Assembly (NCBI RefSeq): GCF_011752935.1
Contig: NZ_VWWO01000002.1
Span: 310,001-374,000 of the forward strand
Direction: 5' to 3'
Length of the DNA stretch: 64,000 bases
Source: Chitinophaga sp. Cy-1792
Lineage (GTDB): Bacteria > Bacteroidota > Bacteroidia > Chitinophagales > Chitinophagaceae
Part shown: piece by piece, positions 40,077 to 49,698 of the stretch
Numbering within the stretch: the first letter of the stretch is position 1
How the letters are laid out: every line of letters starts with the position of its first letter
The notes under the pieces: generated by a model
Told to the model about the DNA's origin: nothing
Seen by the model: the letters and a program-made list of their open reading frames with translations, nothing else
Database searches by the model: none
Translations under genes and position numbers: made by a program

Positions 40077-42665
40077 ATGAAGACGGCCATCAATACATTT
40101 GCCACTACTTTAGTATTATTATTCACTGCATTTTATTCCACAAAAGGCCAGGAAAATTATGGCCTTACCTTTTATTCCTTCAACGCACCTCAAGAAAAAA
40201 GAACCTCGCTGGAGCTCTTTCAGCAAGACTTCTGCTTCGATGACAGTATGGACCTGTCGTTCGATTTTTCCTTTATTCCCAACCGCTCTATCTACTTCGG
40301 TTACCTGTTTCGCATGATCAGTAACAGTGGTCAGAATATTGACCTGGTATATAATCAGAAAGATGAAGTGTTTAATACCATCGTAGGTGAATCTTTCTGT
40401 GGTATTGACTTTAAACTGGATAAAACGGTCCTCTACAACAAATGGACACGTATACGATATCATCTTACCAAAACTACCATCAGCTGCTATATCAATGAGC
40501 AGTTATATAAAACAGCACCTGTTACATTAAGGGAAAACTGTTTCCATATTTCATTCGGTGCATTACGTCACAAGGATTTTATTACAACGGATGTACCGCC
40601 GATGATGATACGGAATGTTGGCGTTGCTGCTTCCGGCAAGCTGCGTTACTTCTGGCCGCTGGGCAAGCCTGGCACCAATCCCCTGGAAGATTCCATTTCC
40701 CGTAAATCCGCCATTGTTACCAATCCGCTGTGGTCCGATGATCTGCACCGCAGCTGGCGCCTGCTCAAATCTGTGAATGTGAAGGGGAATGCCAGCGTAA
40801 GCTTTAACCAGGAAGCAGAAGAGATATACCTGGTTTCTGAAGATACGGTATACCGCCTGCCGGCAAATGACGAAATGACAACCGAAGTAGCTAGCCCCTC
40901 GCTGGGATATCATCTGTTTCAGGCCAATCAATCTTTATTTAATCCGATAGATAAAAAACTCTATAATTTCTATATCGATTTAAAAGGTATTGCTTCATAC
41001 CAGGATAATACCTTCCGCTGGACCCGCACCTATGATACGGTGGCTAATACAGAATATGGCCATACCAGCAAAGTATTCTCCCGCAAGGAAAATGCCCTGT
41101 ATATTTTTGGCGGTTACGGCCAGCTGAAATATAAGAACCAGGTGCAGCGCTATGATTTCAATACGCAGCAATGGGCAGACCTGCAGCCTACCGGTGATTA
41201 CTTTACGCCGAGGTATATGTCGGCCGCCGGCCAGTGGAACGACAGCATCTACATTCTTGGTGGTTACGGCAGTCATACCGGCGACCAGGTACTACGCCCG
41301 CAGCACCTCTATGATTTCATGCGTTTCAATACCCGTACAAAGGAGTTTAAAAAAGTATTTACCATTGAGAACACCGGAACGCCTTTCGTTTTTGCTTCTT
41401 CCATTATTATAGATACGCTGGAACAGGCCTATTATACGCTCTGTTACGATGAAAGCAGGTATGATACCCGTTTGAAGATGATCAAAGGATCATTGTTTTC
41501 TCCCGCGTACCAGTTTGTAGGGGATGAAATCCCGTATGCTTTCCAGGATGTAATTTCAGATGCAGACCTTTTCTATTGTCCGCGTTCCCGGCAGTTGCTG
41601 GCAGTGACCCTGCTGACAGAGCTAGGCAAACAGACAACTGTTAAGATATATAGTATTGGCTTTCCGCCTTTGCCGCCTGTTTCGCCCGACAAAGCCCGTA
41701 ACCTGGCTTTCAGCTGGTGGTGGCTGTTGCTGCTCCTGCCGTTGGGAGGTATTGCCTGGTGGATACGGAGGAAACGCCGTTTGCCTGTTGTACCTGCAGT
41801 AGCGACACCGATTCCGGCAGCAGTTCCGGTAAAGGAACCGGCAAACATGGCAGCTCCCGCAACGCATACACCAAGAACTATAGCAGACCCGGCTCCTGAA
41901 AGAAATGTGACAGAAGAACCTCCTTTTGTCGCCGACAGGAAAAAAGGCATCAGGATTTACCTGTTTGGTAATTTTGAAATACTGGATGCCGGCGGAACGG
42001 AATATAGTAACCAGTTTTCGCCATTACTGAAAGAGTTGTTCCTCGTTATATTATTATATACCCTCAAAAATGCAAAGGGTATTTCTTCTGAAAAGCTCAA
42101 TGATATTTTCTGGGGAGATAAGGCCGGGAAGAATGCCAAGAATAACCTTTCCGTGAATATCGTCCGATTGAAGGGGATACTGGCAAAGGTGGGAGCGATC
42201 TCTATTAAAAAAGAAAACGAGCGCTGGATGCTGGACTATGATCCGGAGCTGGTATCTATTGATCTGCCGGACTTTATGGCCGTGAAAACTGTTTATGCCG
42301 GTCATGGCCGCCAGAAAATGGCCTGGTTACTGTTCCTGGTGTCGAGGGGGGCTTTCCTGAAACAAACAGAGTACGCCTGGCTGGATGATCTTAAATCTGA
42401 CTATACCAATAAAATAATAGATGAACTGCTGGAGGAATCGGCACATATGCACCCGCAACAGGATGCCGATATTTTAGTAGAAGCAGCCAGCTGTATTTTC
42501 AACTTCGACCCGCTCAGTGAAGAGGCCCTGCGGTTGAAATGTCATTCCCTGATTGCTATGGGAAGGCATTCACTTGCCAAAAATGCGTATGAGCGTTTTG
42601 TCAAGGATTACCATAAAGTTTATGGAGAAGAGTACCCGATTGCCTACTCGGAACTCGTTAAATAG
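40077..42665 (+). CDS. Membrane-tethered regulator: LamG-like and Kelch sensor, TM helix, SARP-like DNA-binding domain
   Basis: 862 residues. Signal-like start MKTAINTFATTLVLLFTAFYSTKGQ. Residues about 25-200 look like a LamG/concanavalin-type fold (FSFIPNRSIYFGYLFRMI). About 225-510 carry Kelch-type repeats (NALYIFGGYGQLKYKNQVQRYDFN; DSIYILGGYG). TM helix at about 543-563 (FSWWWLLLLLPLGGIAWWI) followed by basic KRR, then a Pro/Ala linker. Residues 622-860 form a winged helix like that of SARP/OmpR activators (IRIYLFGNFEILDAGG, LLKELFLVILLYTLKNAKGISSEKLNDIFWG, KNNLSVNIVRLKGILAKVG) with a helical BTAD-like tail. A plausible direct glycan-sensing activator for PUL 2, which follows; phased TTAATG repeats downstream are its likely sites. 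Confidence 0.75.
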   Translation: MKTAINTFATTLVLLFTAFYSTKGQENYGLTFYSFNAPQEKRTSLELFQQDFCFDDSMDLSFDFSFIPNRSIYFGYLFRMISNSGQNIDLVYNQKDEVFNTIVGESFCGIDFKLDKTVLYNKWTRIRYHLTKTTISCYINEQLYKTAPVTLRENCFHISFGALRHKDFITTDVPPMMIRNVGVAASGKLRYFWPLGKPGTNPLEDSISRKSAIVTNPLWSDDLHRSWRLLKSVNVKGNASVSFNQEAEEIYLVSEDTVYRLPANDEMTTEVASPSLGYHLFQANQSLFNPIDKKLYNFYIDLKGIASYQDNTFRWTRTYDTVANTEYGHTSKVFSRKENALYIFGGYGQLKYKNQVQRYDFNTQQWADLQPTGDYFTPRYMSAAGQWNDSIYILGGYGSHTGDQVLRPQHLYDFMRFNTRTKEFKKVFTIENTGTPFVFASSIIIDTLEQAYYTLCYDESRYDTRLKMIKGSLFSPAYQFVGDEIPYAFQDVISDADLFYCPRSRQLLAVTLLTELGKQTTVKIYSIGFPPLPPVSPDKARNLAFSWWWLLLLLPLGGIAWWIRRKRRLPVVPAVATPIPAAVPVKEPANMAAPATHTPRTIADPAPERNVTEEPPFVADRKKGIRIYLFGNFEILDAGGTEYSNQFSPLLKELFLVILLYTLKNAKGISSEKLNDIFWGDKAGKNAKNNLSVNIVRLKGILAKVGAISIKKENERWMLDYDPELVSIDLPDFMAVKTVYAGHGRQKMAWLLFLVSRGAFLKQTEYAWLDDLKSDYTNKIIDELLEESAHMHPQQDADILVEAASCIFNFDPLSEEALRLKCHSLIAMGRHSLAKNAYERFVKDYHKVYGEEYPIAYSELVK

Positions 42666-42689
42666 CCTTTTTTTTAATTTTTTTTGACA

Positions 42690-42747
42690 TTAATGCCTTC
42701 ATTAATGGGATTTTATACGGTTTGTTAATGGGTGGACGCTTCCTTTG
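42690..42747 (+). promoter_or_regulatory. Phased TTAATG array and -7 box upstream of the GH3 gene
   Basis: TTAATG at 42690, 42702 and 42725, with a degenerate copy TTATAC at 42713; spacings 12, 11, 12 bp. Nine bp after the last copy is TTCCTTTG (42740-42747), a TAnnTTTG-like -7 box. The array occupies the place of the -33 element. The same arrangement is upstream of susC at 46302. Confidence 0.65.
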
Positions 42748-42806
42748 TACTCCACGTTATGCGCCAACAAAGCAGTCCATTAACCGTAATAATTCTTATT
42801 TCAACG

Positions 42807-45023
42807 ATGAAGGTGTTAAGACCGTTATTTATTACTTTATGCTATTCCACGTTTGCAGTTGTTGCAAGTGCCCAGCAGCTTCCCTATAAAAATGCTGCCT
42901 TACCCGTAGAAGCGAGGGTGAAAGATCTGGTGTCCAGGATGACTACCCTGGAGAAGATCAGGCAGCTGGATATGTACAGGGGCTGGAGCGTTTCTCCCAT
43001 GACAGAGCAAACGCATGAGGCATTAATATTGGATGAAAAACTCATTAAAGCCGCATTTGCCAAAGGTTCCTTCGGTTCCCTCCACGATTTTTATCCTACC
43101 TCCACTACCTTATCCAATGAGGTACAGCGGTATGCGGTAGAAAAAACCCGTTTAGGTATTCCCGTATTATTTATTGAAGAAGGATTGCATGGTTACTCCC
43201 GCAGGGGCAGCACCAGTTTTCCTGTGCCATTGCAGCTGGCAGCCAGCTGGGATACGGCATTGGTCCGTCAGGTGGGCCGTGCGATAGGTACGGAGAGCCG
43301 TGCCAATGGTACTGCCATGATCCTGGGGCCTTTGCTGGATGTTTCCCGCGATCCGCGCTGGGGGCGTCAGGAGGAGACATTCGGGGAAGATACCTACCTG
43401 GTGTCCGAAATAGGACTGGCCATGGTGAAGGGTTTGCAGCATGGGGATGTTAGCCGGCATGATGCGGTGGTCAGTGAGCCCAAGCATTTTGTGGTGCATC
43501 CTGTTCCTGAGGCGGGTAGTAATACGGGGCCTGTAAATATGGGTGTCCGTGAGATCAGGAGCAGCCACCTGCCTACCTTCGAGAAGGCGGTGAAGCAGGG
43601 AGGTGCTTTGGGAATTATGGCGGCCTATCATGAAATTGACGGGGTGCCTATGGTTGCCAACCGCTGGTTGCTGACAGATGTATTGCGTAAGGAGTGGGGT
43701 TTCAAAGGCTTTGTGCTGAGTGACCTGGGGGCGGTACGTATGTCGCTGGAGGCGCACCATACAGCGGGTTCCCGCATGGATGCCCTGGCGCAGACTATCA
43801 ATGCGGGGCTGAACATGCAGTTCTATGATTTCGGCCATGACGAATTTGAGCAGGCGATTGATTCCGCGCTGAAACAGCGGCAGTTGTCGCCGGCGAAGCT
43901 GGACAGTGCGGTGTCAGATGTATTAAGGGTTAAGTTTTTACTGGGACTATTTGATCATCCATATATAGATACTACCTTACTTGCCAAAGTAACACATAGT
44001 GAAGCCCATCAGCAGCTGGCGCTGGATGCAGCTGCCAGGGGTGTGGTGTTGCTGAAGAACGACCGGCAGGTACTCCCGTTAACGGGCATACGTAACCTGA
44101 CGTTGGTGGGGCCGCTGGCAGTAAGCAATTATCTTGGCGGGTATTCCAACACAGCAGATACCGCCATTTCAATTTTGACCGGACTGACTCAGCGCGCCGG
44201 TGACCGCCTGCATATCAGGTATGTTGCCGGCTATGATCAGTCGGCCATTGCATCCGCAGATGCCGTAGTAGTAGTTTTGGGAGAGGATTTGGCCGTAGTG
44301 GGAGAAGGAAAGGACCGTGCGGGGTTGTCGCTGGACAGTGCCCAGCTGGCCATGGTGCAGCAGGTGGTAGCATCCGGTAAACCGGTAGCCGCCGTGCTGT
44401 TGAATGGCAGGGCATTGTGTATCGACTGGGTAGCCGACCATGTACCGGCCATCGTAGAAGGATGGTTTGGCGGAGAGAAGAGTGGTCAGGCTATTGCAGA
44501 CGTATTATTAGGTATAACCAATCCTGGCGGTAAGCTGCCCGTTACATTTCCGCGCAGCACCGGGCAGATACCATATTATTATAGCCATAAGCCTACGTCC
44601 TATCATCGTTATGTAGATGAGCCGGCAACACCATTATTTCCTTTTGGTCATGGCCTGAGTTACACCACCTTTAAGTACGATGCACTTAAACTGCCGGCGG
44701 CGCCGATCCATGCCAGCGACAGCTTTGACATCCAGCTTACTGTTACCAACACCGGAAAGGTAGCAGGAGAAGAAGTGGTACAGTTGTATATCCGTGATAT
44801 GGTGTCGAGCGTTACCACGCCTGTCAGGGCACTCAAAGCCTTCAGCAGAGTGGCTTTGCAGCCGGGTGCTTCCCGCACACTGCAGTTCCGCCTCAGCGCA
44901 AAAGAATCCTTAGCCCTTTGGGACCGTAATATGAAGAAAGTCACCGAGCCCGGAGCATTCCAGGTAATGGTAGGCAGTTCTTCCGAAGATATCCGCCTGA
45001 ATGGCGTATTCCACGTTAAATAA
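42807..45023 (+). CDS. GH3 family beta-glycosidase (PUL 2)
   Basis: 738 residues from ATG 42807, which gives the signal peptide MKVLRPLFITLCYSTFAVVASAQ; an earlier GTG in frame would lie inside the promoter array. GH3 features: RVKDLVSRMTTLEKIRQLDMY at the start, GPLLDVSRDPRWGRQEETFGEDTYL, VSEPKHFVVH (KH motif), nucleophile Asp in GFVLSDLGAV (about D306). Then an alpha/beta sandwich with GVVLLKNDRQVLPL, PVTFPRSTGQIPYYY and FPFGHGLSYTTF, and a fibronectin-III-like C-terminus (VAGEEVVQLYIRD). It removes terminal beta-linked glucose or xylose; exact specificity not deducible. Begins the PUL 2 enzyme set. Confidence 0.94.
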   Translation: MKVLRPLFITLCYSTFAVVASAQQLPYKNAALPVEARVKDLVSRMTTLEKIRQLDMYRGWSVSPMTEQTHEALILDEKLIKAAFAKGSFGSLHDFYPTSTTLSNEVQRYAVEKTRLGIPVLFIEEGLHGYSRRGSTSFPVPLQLAASWDTALVRQVGRAIGTESRANGTAMILGPLLDVSRDPRWGRQEETFGEDTYLVSEIGLAMVKGLQHGDVSRHDAVVSEPKHFVVHPVPEAGSNTGPVNMGVREIRSSHLPTFEKAVKQGGALGIMAAYHEIDGVPMVANRWLLTDVLRKEWGFKGFVLSDLGAVRMSLEAHHTAGSRMDALAQTINAGLNMQFYDFGHDEFEQAIDSALKQRQLSPAKLDSAVSDVLRVKFLLGLFDHPYIDTTLLAKVTHSEAHQQLALDAAARGVVLLKNDRQVLPLTGIRNLTLVGPLAVSNYLGGYSNTADTAISILTGLTQRAGDRLHIRYVAGYDQSAIASADAVVVVLGEDLAVVGEGKDRAGLSLDSAQLAMVQQVVASGKPVAAVLLNGRALCIDWVADHVPAIVEGWFGGEKSGQAIADVLLGITNPGGKLPVTFPRSTGQIPYYYSHKPTSYHRYVDEPATPLFPFGHGLSYTTFKYDALKLPAAPIHASDSFDIQLTVTNTGKVAGEEVVQLYIRDMVSSVTTPVRALKAFSRVALQPGASRTLQFRLSAKESLALWDRNMKKVTEPGAFQVMVGSSSEDIRLNGVFHVK

Positions 45024-45037
45024 AACCATGCCATCAC

Positions 45038-46279
45038 ATGAAACGCATTCTTATATTTTTGACCATTTGCATTTTATCTTTCCACGCAAAAGCCCGGCAA
45101 CGTCCGTTTCATTACCCGTCCTACAAAGGATTGGTAATGGCGGGCTACCAGGGCTGGTTCAACACTCCCAACGACGGTGCCGGCAGAGGATGGCACCACT
45201 ATGAACACCGCGGCGTATTTGCGCCCGGTTCCTGTGAGGTAGACCTCTGGCCAGATATGCGGGAGTACAAAAAACAATATCCTTCTCCATTCCGCTTTGC
45301 CGATAGCAGCGTTGCCAATGTTTTCAGTCCTTATGATCAGTCGACCGTAGACCTTCATTTCAAATGGATGAAAGACTATGGCATTGACGGTGTATTCATG
45401 CAGCGCTTTATCGCCGAAGTGCGTAACCCCAGTGGTAATAACCATTTCAATACCGTATTGCACCATGCCATGGCCGCCGCCAAACGTAACGACCGTGCCA
45501 TCTGCATTATGTATGACCTCAGCGGCATGAACCCCGGCGAAGAGCAGTTTCTGCTCAATGACCTCGACGCGCTGACAAAAGAATACGGGCTGCTGGAAAA
45601 ATCCGGTAAAACATCTCCCACCTACCTGCACCACAATGGCAAACCGCTGGTAACAATATGGGGCGTGGGTTTCAACGACCACAGAAAATATGGCTTCAAG
45701 GAAGCCGAAGCCATTATCGACGGCCTTAAATCCCGCGGCTTCAGCGTGATGCTGGGCGTGCCTACCTACTGGCGGGAGTTTGGGTCAGATGCCCTGCACG
45801 ACGAAGCACTGCATCAGTTGTTACGCAAGTGCGATATAGTAGCACCGTGGTTTGTAGGAAGATATGGTCAGGAATCTTATCCGGCCTTTCATGAGACAGT
45901 AGTGAAAGATATTGCCTGGTGTAAAGAGAACCATGTTGATTATGTACCGCTGGCATTTCCAGGTTTCAGCTGGAGAAATATGAATGGCCCGAATGCACAT
46001 ACCATCAACCGGAACAAAGGCGCCTTTTTCTGGCAGCAGGTAGCGGGCGCCAAAGCAGCAGGAGCAGAGATGTTGTATATCGCCATGTTTGATGAAATGA
46101 ACGAGGGTACCTCCATATTTAAATGCGCCACTGCGAGTCAGCTGCCGTTAAATCCGGGAGGTGTATTTGTGGGCATCGAAGATGAACTGGGTAGCGACCA
46201 TTATTTATGGCTGGCCGGACAAGCAGCCAATTGGTTCCATGGGAAGTCCGGATACAATGAAAATTTACCTAAACGCTAA
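45038..46279 (+). CDS. GH71/99-like glycoside hydrolase 1 (PUL 2)
   Basis: 413 residues, signal peptide MKRILIFLTICILSFHAKA. Core motifs: VMAGYQGWFNTPNDGAGRGWHHY, VDLHFKWMKDYGIDGVFMQRF, ICIMYDLSGM, PLVTIWGVGF, VMLGVPTYWRE, YIAMFDEMNEGTSIFK. The EMNE motif places two glutamates three residues apart, as in characterised GH99 endo-alpha-mannosidases. A paralogue lies in the same PUL at 53.3 kb. Together with GH92 it points to alpha-mannosides, but GH71-type alpha-1,3-glucanase activity cannot be excluded. It follows GH3 after 14 bp. Confidence 0.82.
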   Translation: MKRILIFLTICILSFHAKARQRPFHYPSYKGLVMAGYQGWFNTPNDGAGRGWHHYEHRGVFAPGSCEVDLWPDMREYKKQYPSPFRFADSSVANVFSPYDQSTVDLHFKWMKDYGIDGVFMQRFIAEVRNPSGNNHFNTVLHHAMAAAKRNDRAICIMYDLSGMNPGEEQFLLNDLDALTKEYGLLEKSGKTSPTYLHHNGKPLVTIWGVGFNDHRKYGFKEAEAIIDGLKSRGFSVMLGVPTYWREFGSDALHDEALHQLLRKCDIVAPWFVGRYGQESYPAFHETVVKDIAWCKENHVDYVPLAFPGFSWRNMNGPNAHTINRNKGAFFWQQVAGAKAAGAEMLYIAMFDEMNEGTSIFKCATASQLPLNPGGVFVGIEDELGSDHYLWLAGQAANWFHGKSGYNENLPKR

Positions 46280-46301
46280 TAAAAACAGGAAAAATTGAAA
46301 A

Positions 46302-46357
46302 TTAATGCCTGATTAATGGCTGATTAACCTGTTTGTTAATGGCAGAATCGTTTTTTG
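46302..46357 (+). promoter_or_regulatory. Phased TTAATG array and -7 box upstream of PUL 2 susC
   Basis: TTAATG at 46302, 46313 and 46336, with degenerate TTAACC at 46324; spacings 11, 11, 12 bp. Eight bp after the last copy is GTTTTTTG (46350-46357). The whole block aligns with 42690-42747, including ATTAATGCCT, ATTAATGG and GTTTGTTAATGG. Leader to the ATG is about 190 nt. Confidence 0.7.
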
Positions 46358-46552
46358 CATTGACAAATCAGGGTCACAGTAATCCGTTATGAAGTTTCAA
46401 CATCAGTGCGCTCTGATGATAAAGAGTAGCTGTACAAACCAAAATCAACAAATTAAATGAACGTTCCACGACAATTATCATGTCACCTTAAAAACACGTT
46501 ATCTAATTCCACACATCCCCGCTGTTTGAATGCTTTTTAAACTATTTTAAAC

Positions 46553-49500
46553 ATGAAGAAAGTCTATTATTTATTGTTATGCTGCCTGCTTCCCCTATAC
46601 ATGATGGCCCAGCAGGTGACCATCAAGGGCAGGGTAACAGATGAAAAAGGGGCGCCTGTAATACGTGCCAACGTTGTGTTGGAGAACGACAGCAAACGCC
46701 TCGCCGGTGCCTACACCAACGATAACGGAGAATATTCCGTTCAATCCACTACCCCGGCCACTAAGATTGCTGTATCTTATGTTGGGTTGAAAACTGAAAC
46801 ACAATTGATTAATGGTCGCAGTACCATCAATATCGTAATGGTCACCAACGCCAACCTCAGTGATGTGGTAGTAGTAGGTTATGGCACGCAGAAGAAAGCT
46901 ACTGTTACAGGTTCTGTAACATCCATCAGCAATAAAGAGCTGGTAACAACCAAAAATGAAAACGTAGTTAATATGCTGACCGGTAAAGTTGCCGGTATGC
47001 GTACTGTTCAATTAAGCTCAGAGCCTGGATCTTTCAACACTACCTACGACATCAGAGGAATGGGCGGTACCCCGCTGATCATCATCGATGGTATTCCACG
47101 CAGCAGTGGAGACCTGAGCAGGATGAACCCTGATGAGGTAGAAAGTATCTCCGTACTGAAAGATGCTTCTGCTGCTATCTATGGTGTGAAAGCCGCCAAC
47201 GGTGTAATCCTCGTCACCACCAAACGTGGTTCTAAAAGTGCCAGCGGTAAATTTGACATCACCTATTCTGTAAACCAAAGCTGGCAAACGTTCGCAAACG
47301 TTCTTAAAGGTACGGATGCTGTTGGGTTTATGCGCCTTACCAACGAAAGCTATTTCAGTTCCTTTGATAACTTCTTCAACAATAAAGCGCCTGCTTTCAC
47401 CGATTCCAATATCCTCGTATATGCGAGTGGTAAAATGCCTACTTCTGACTGGATGGGCGCCATCACCCGTAAATCAGCCCCTGAAACACAGCATAACCTG
47501 TCTATCAATGGTGGTAATGATAAAGTGAGATATTATTTCGGCCTGGGATATTTCAAACAGGGAAGTATCTTCAAAACAAATCCTATCAACTACGATAAAT
47601 ATAACTTCCGTTCCAATGTAGATGTAAACATCACCAAAAGATTACGTGGTATGGTGAATGTTTCCGGGTATGTAGACCAGAAGAATACCCCCGGAGGACG
47701 TAGTGTGTGGGAGATCCTGAAGTATGCGGAAAGCTATAAGCCGATCACGCCTATCTATGCAAACAATAATCCTGATTATCTTTTTGTAACAGATGATAAC
47801 GGTAACCCCGTTGCGCTGATCAATAATGCGATGGTGGGTAATTCCAACTACAAAAATAAAAACTTCCAGGGTCAGCTGAACCTGGAGTACGATGTGCCGG
47901 GTATTGATGGCCTGACTGCAAAGGCTGCCTATACCTATATGATGGGCATGGCAGATAATACCAATGTAAGAAATGCGTACAATCTTTATTCCTATGATTC
48001 GCAGAATGATATTTACATGCCTACCACTGTCAATCTGCCGTCTAAAGTACAACGTGCTTACTATACCACCAACACTACAGATATGCAGCTCTCGCTGAAC
48101 TACAAGCGTACGTTTGCAAAAGCGCATAATGTAAATGCGATGTTCCTGTATGAAGAAAACCACGTTAAAGGTGATGACTTCTGGGCACAGCGTAATTTCT
48201 CATTAGGTATTCCTTACCTGTTTGCCGGTGATACCCCTGACCAGCTTGGCAGTATGGATGCTGGCGGTTTATACGAAACCGTTATGAAGAGTCTGATCGG
48301 ACGACTGGTGTATGACTATAAAGGCAAATATATTCTCGAAGGTACCCTTCGTAATGATGGTAGCAGCCGTTTCAGTCCTACTGCCAGATGGGGCCTTTTC
48401 CCGGCAGCACTGGCTGCATGGCGTTTGAGCGAAGAGCCATTTATGCAACGCCTCGTAGACCCTTCCATTCTTTCCAACCTGAAACTGCGCGGATCTTATG
48501 GTCTGATGGGGGATGATGCCAATATCAACTACCAGTGGGTAGCAGGTTATAACTATCCTGGCGCCGGCGCCATCCTGGGTGGTAACTATGTCAATGGTAT
48601 CAATTCTCAGGGTGTAACCAACCAGAACTTTACCTGGCTGAAATCAAAAACTTTTGATGCCGGCGTAGATGTGGACCTGTGGGATGGACTGTTCAGTGGT
48701 TCCCTGGATTATTTCATCAGAAACAGAAGCGGACTGCCAGCACCTAAGAGTGCCCAGGTACCTGGTACCGTAGGTGTATCACTGCCACAGGAAAACCTGA
48801 ACAGCGACCGTACTACCAGTATCGATATCGTGGTAGGACACCGTTACCATATCGGCGACTTCCACTATAATGTTTCCGGTAACATCAGCTTCAGCCGTGT
48901 TAAGAATATTTATGTAGAACAAACCCGTGCGGGCAACTCTTACCTGAACTATAAAAATAACCAGAACAACAGGTATTCCAACATCTGGTGGGGACCGCAG
49001 TATGCCGGTCAGTTTACCAGCTATGGACAGATCTATGGTTATAATGTAAATACCGGTGGTGGTAACCAGGGCGTATTGCCAGGCGACTACTACTACCAGG
49101 ACCTCAACCATGACGGTGTAATTGATGATAAAGATGCCGTGCCGCTGGCTACAAGAGATAAGCCACTGGTGAACTTTGGTCTGAATATCAGTGCCAGCTG
49201 GAAAGGGATAGACCTCAGTGTTTTATTACAGGGTGCCGCCAATTTCCACGTACAGTATGCAGAGCAGAATGCAATTCCGCTGATGTATGGCCGTAGTGCA
49301 CTCGTTCAGTTCCTGGACAGATGGCATCCGGCAGATCCTTCTGCCAACATGTACGACCCTAACACACAATGGGTGAGTGGTTACTATCCTGTAACAGGAC
49401 ATCCGGAGGCACAGGGTTCGCTCGCAGTACAGAACGCCAGCTATTTAAGGGTGAAAACGCTGGAACTGGGTTACACACTGCCTCATGCATTGCTGAAAAG

Positions 49501-49687
49501 AGCAGGTATTCAGAACCTCCGTGTATATGCCAATACGTATAACCTGGCTACTATTACAGGCCTGAAAAACATGGACCCTGAACATCCGGGCCAGGTAGCA
49601 GATGGTGCTGACTGGAACTATTCTCAGGGTGGTTACCTGTATCCGATGAACAGAACTTATAGTGTAGGCGCTTCTATCTCTTTCTAA
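46553..49687 (+). CDS. SusC-like TonB-dependent outer-membrane transporter (PUL 2)
   Basis: 1044 residues. Signal peptide ending MMAQQ; CarboxypepD_reg-like domain (IKGRVTDEKGAPVIRANVVLENDS...GEYSVQST), TonB-box-like LSDVVVVGYGTQKKATVTGSV, plug with LTGKVAGMRTVQ, PLIIIDGIPRS, MNPDEVESISVLKDASAAIYGV, barrel ending YSVGASISF. It has no STN domain. It exports nothing; it is the importer paired with the SusD lipoprotein 11 bp downstream. Regulated probably by the SARP-like protein through the TTAATG array. Confidence 0.95.
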   Translation: MKKVYYLLLCCLLPLYMMAQQVTIKGRVTDEKGAPVIRANVVLENDSKRLAGAYTNDNGEYSVQSTTPATKIAVSYVGLKTETQLINGRSTINIVMVTNANLSDVVVVGYGTQKKATVTGSVTSISNKELVTTKNENVVNMLTGKVAGMRTVQLSSEPGSFNTTYDIRGMGGTPLIIIDGIPRSSGDLSRMNPDEVESISVLKDASAAIYGVKAANGVILVTTKRGSKSASGKFDITYSVNQSWQTFANVLKGTDAVGFMRLTNESYFSSFDNFFNNKAPAFTDSNILVYASGKMPTSDWMGAITRKSAPETQHNLSINGGNDKVRYYFGLGYFKQGSIFKTNPINYDKYNFRSNVDVNITKRLRGMVNVSGYVDQKNTPGGRSVWEILKYAESYKPITPIYANNNPDYLFVTDDNGNPVALINNAMVGNSNYKNKNFQGQLNLEYDVPGIDGLTAKAAYTYMMGMADNTNVRNAYNLYSYDSQNDIYMPTTVNLPSKVQRAYYTTNTTDMQLSLNYKRTFAKAHNVNAMFLYEENHVKGDDFWAQRNFSLGIPYLFAGDTPDQLGSMDAGGLYETVMKSLIGRLVYDYKGKYILEGTLRNDGSSRFSPTARWGLFPAALAAWRLSEEPFMQRLVDPSILSNLKLRGSYGLMGDDANINYQWVAGYNYPGAGAILGGNYVNGINSQGVTNQNFTWLKSKTFDAGVDVDLWDGLFSGSLDYFIRNRSGLPAPKSAQVPGTVGVSLPQENLNSDRTTSIDIVVGHRYHIGDFHYNVSGNISFSRVKNIYVEQTRAGNSYLNYKNNQNNRYSNIWWGPQYAGQFTSYGQIYGYNVNTGGGNQGVLPGDYYYQDLNHDGVIDDKDAVPLATRDKPLVNFGLNISASWKGIDLSVLLQGAANFHVQYAEQNAIPLMYGRSALVQFLDRWHPADPSANMYDPNTQWVSGYYPVTGHPEAQGSLAVQNASYLRVKTLELGYTLPHALLKRAGIQNLRVYANTYNLATITGLKNMDPEHPGQVADGADWNYSQGGYLYPMNRTYSVGASISF

Positions 49688-49698
49688 ACTTTTTCTAT

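Noticed and set aside
42732..42806. GTG start of the GH3 gene 25 codons upstream
   Set aside because: It lies within the -7 box region and would put a non-signal segment before a clear signal peptide starting at 42807.
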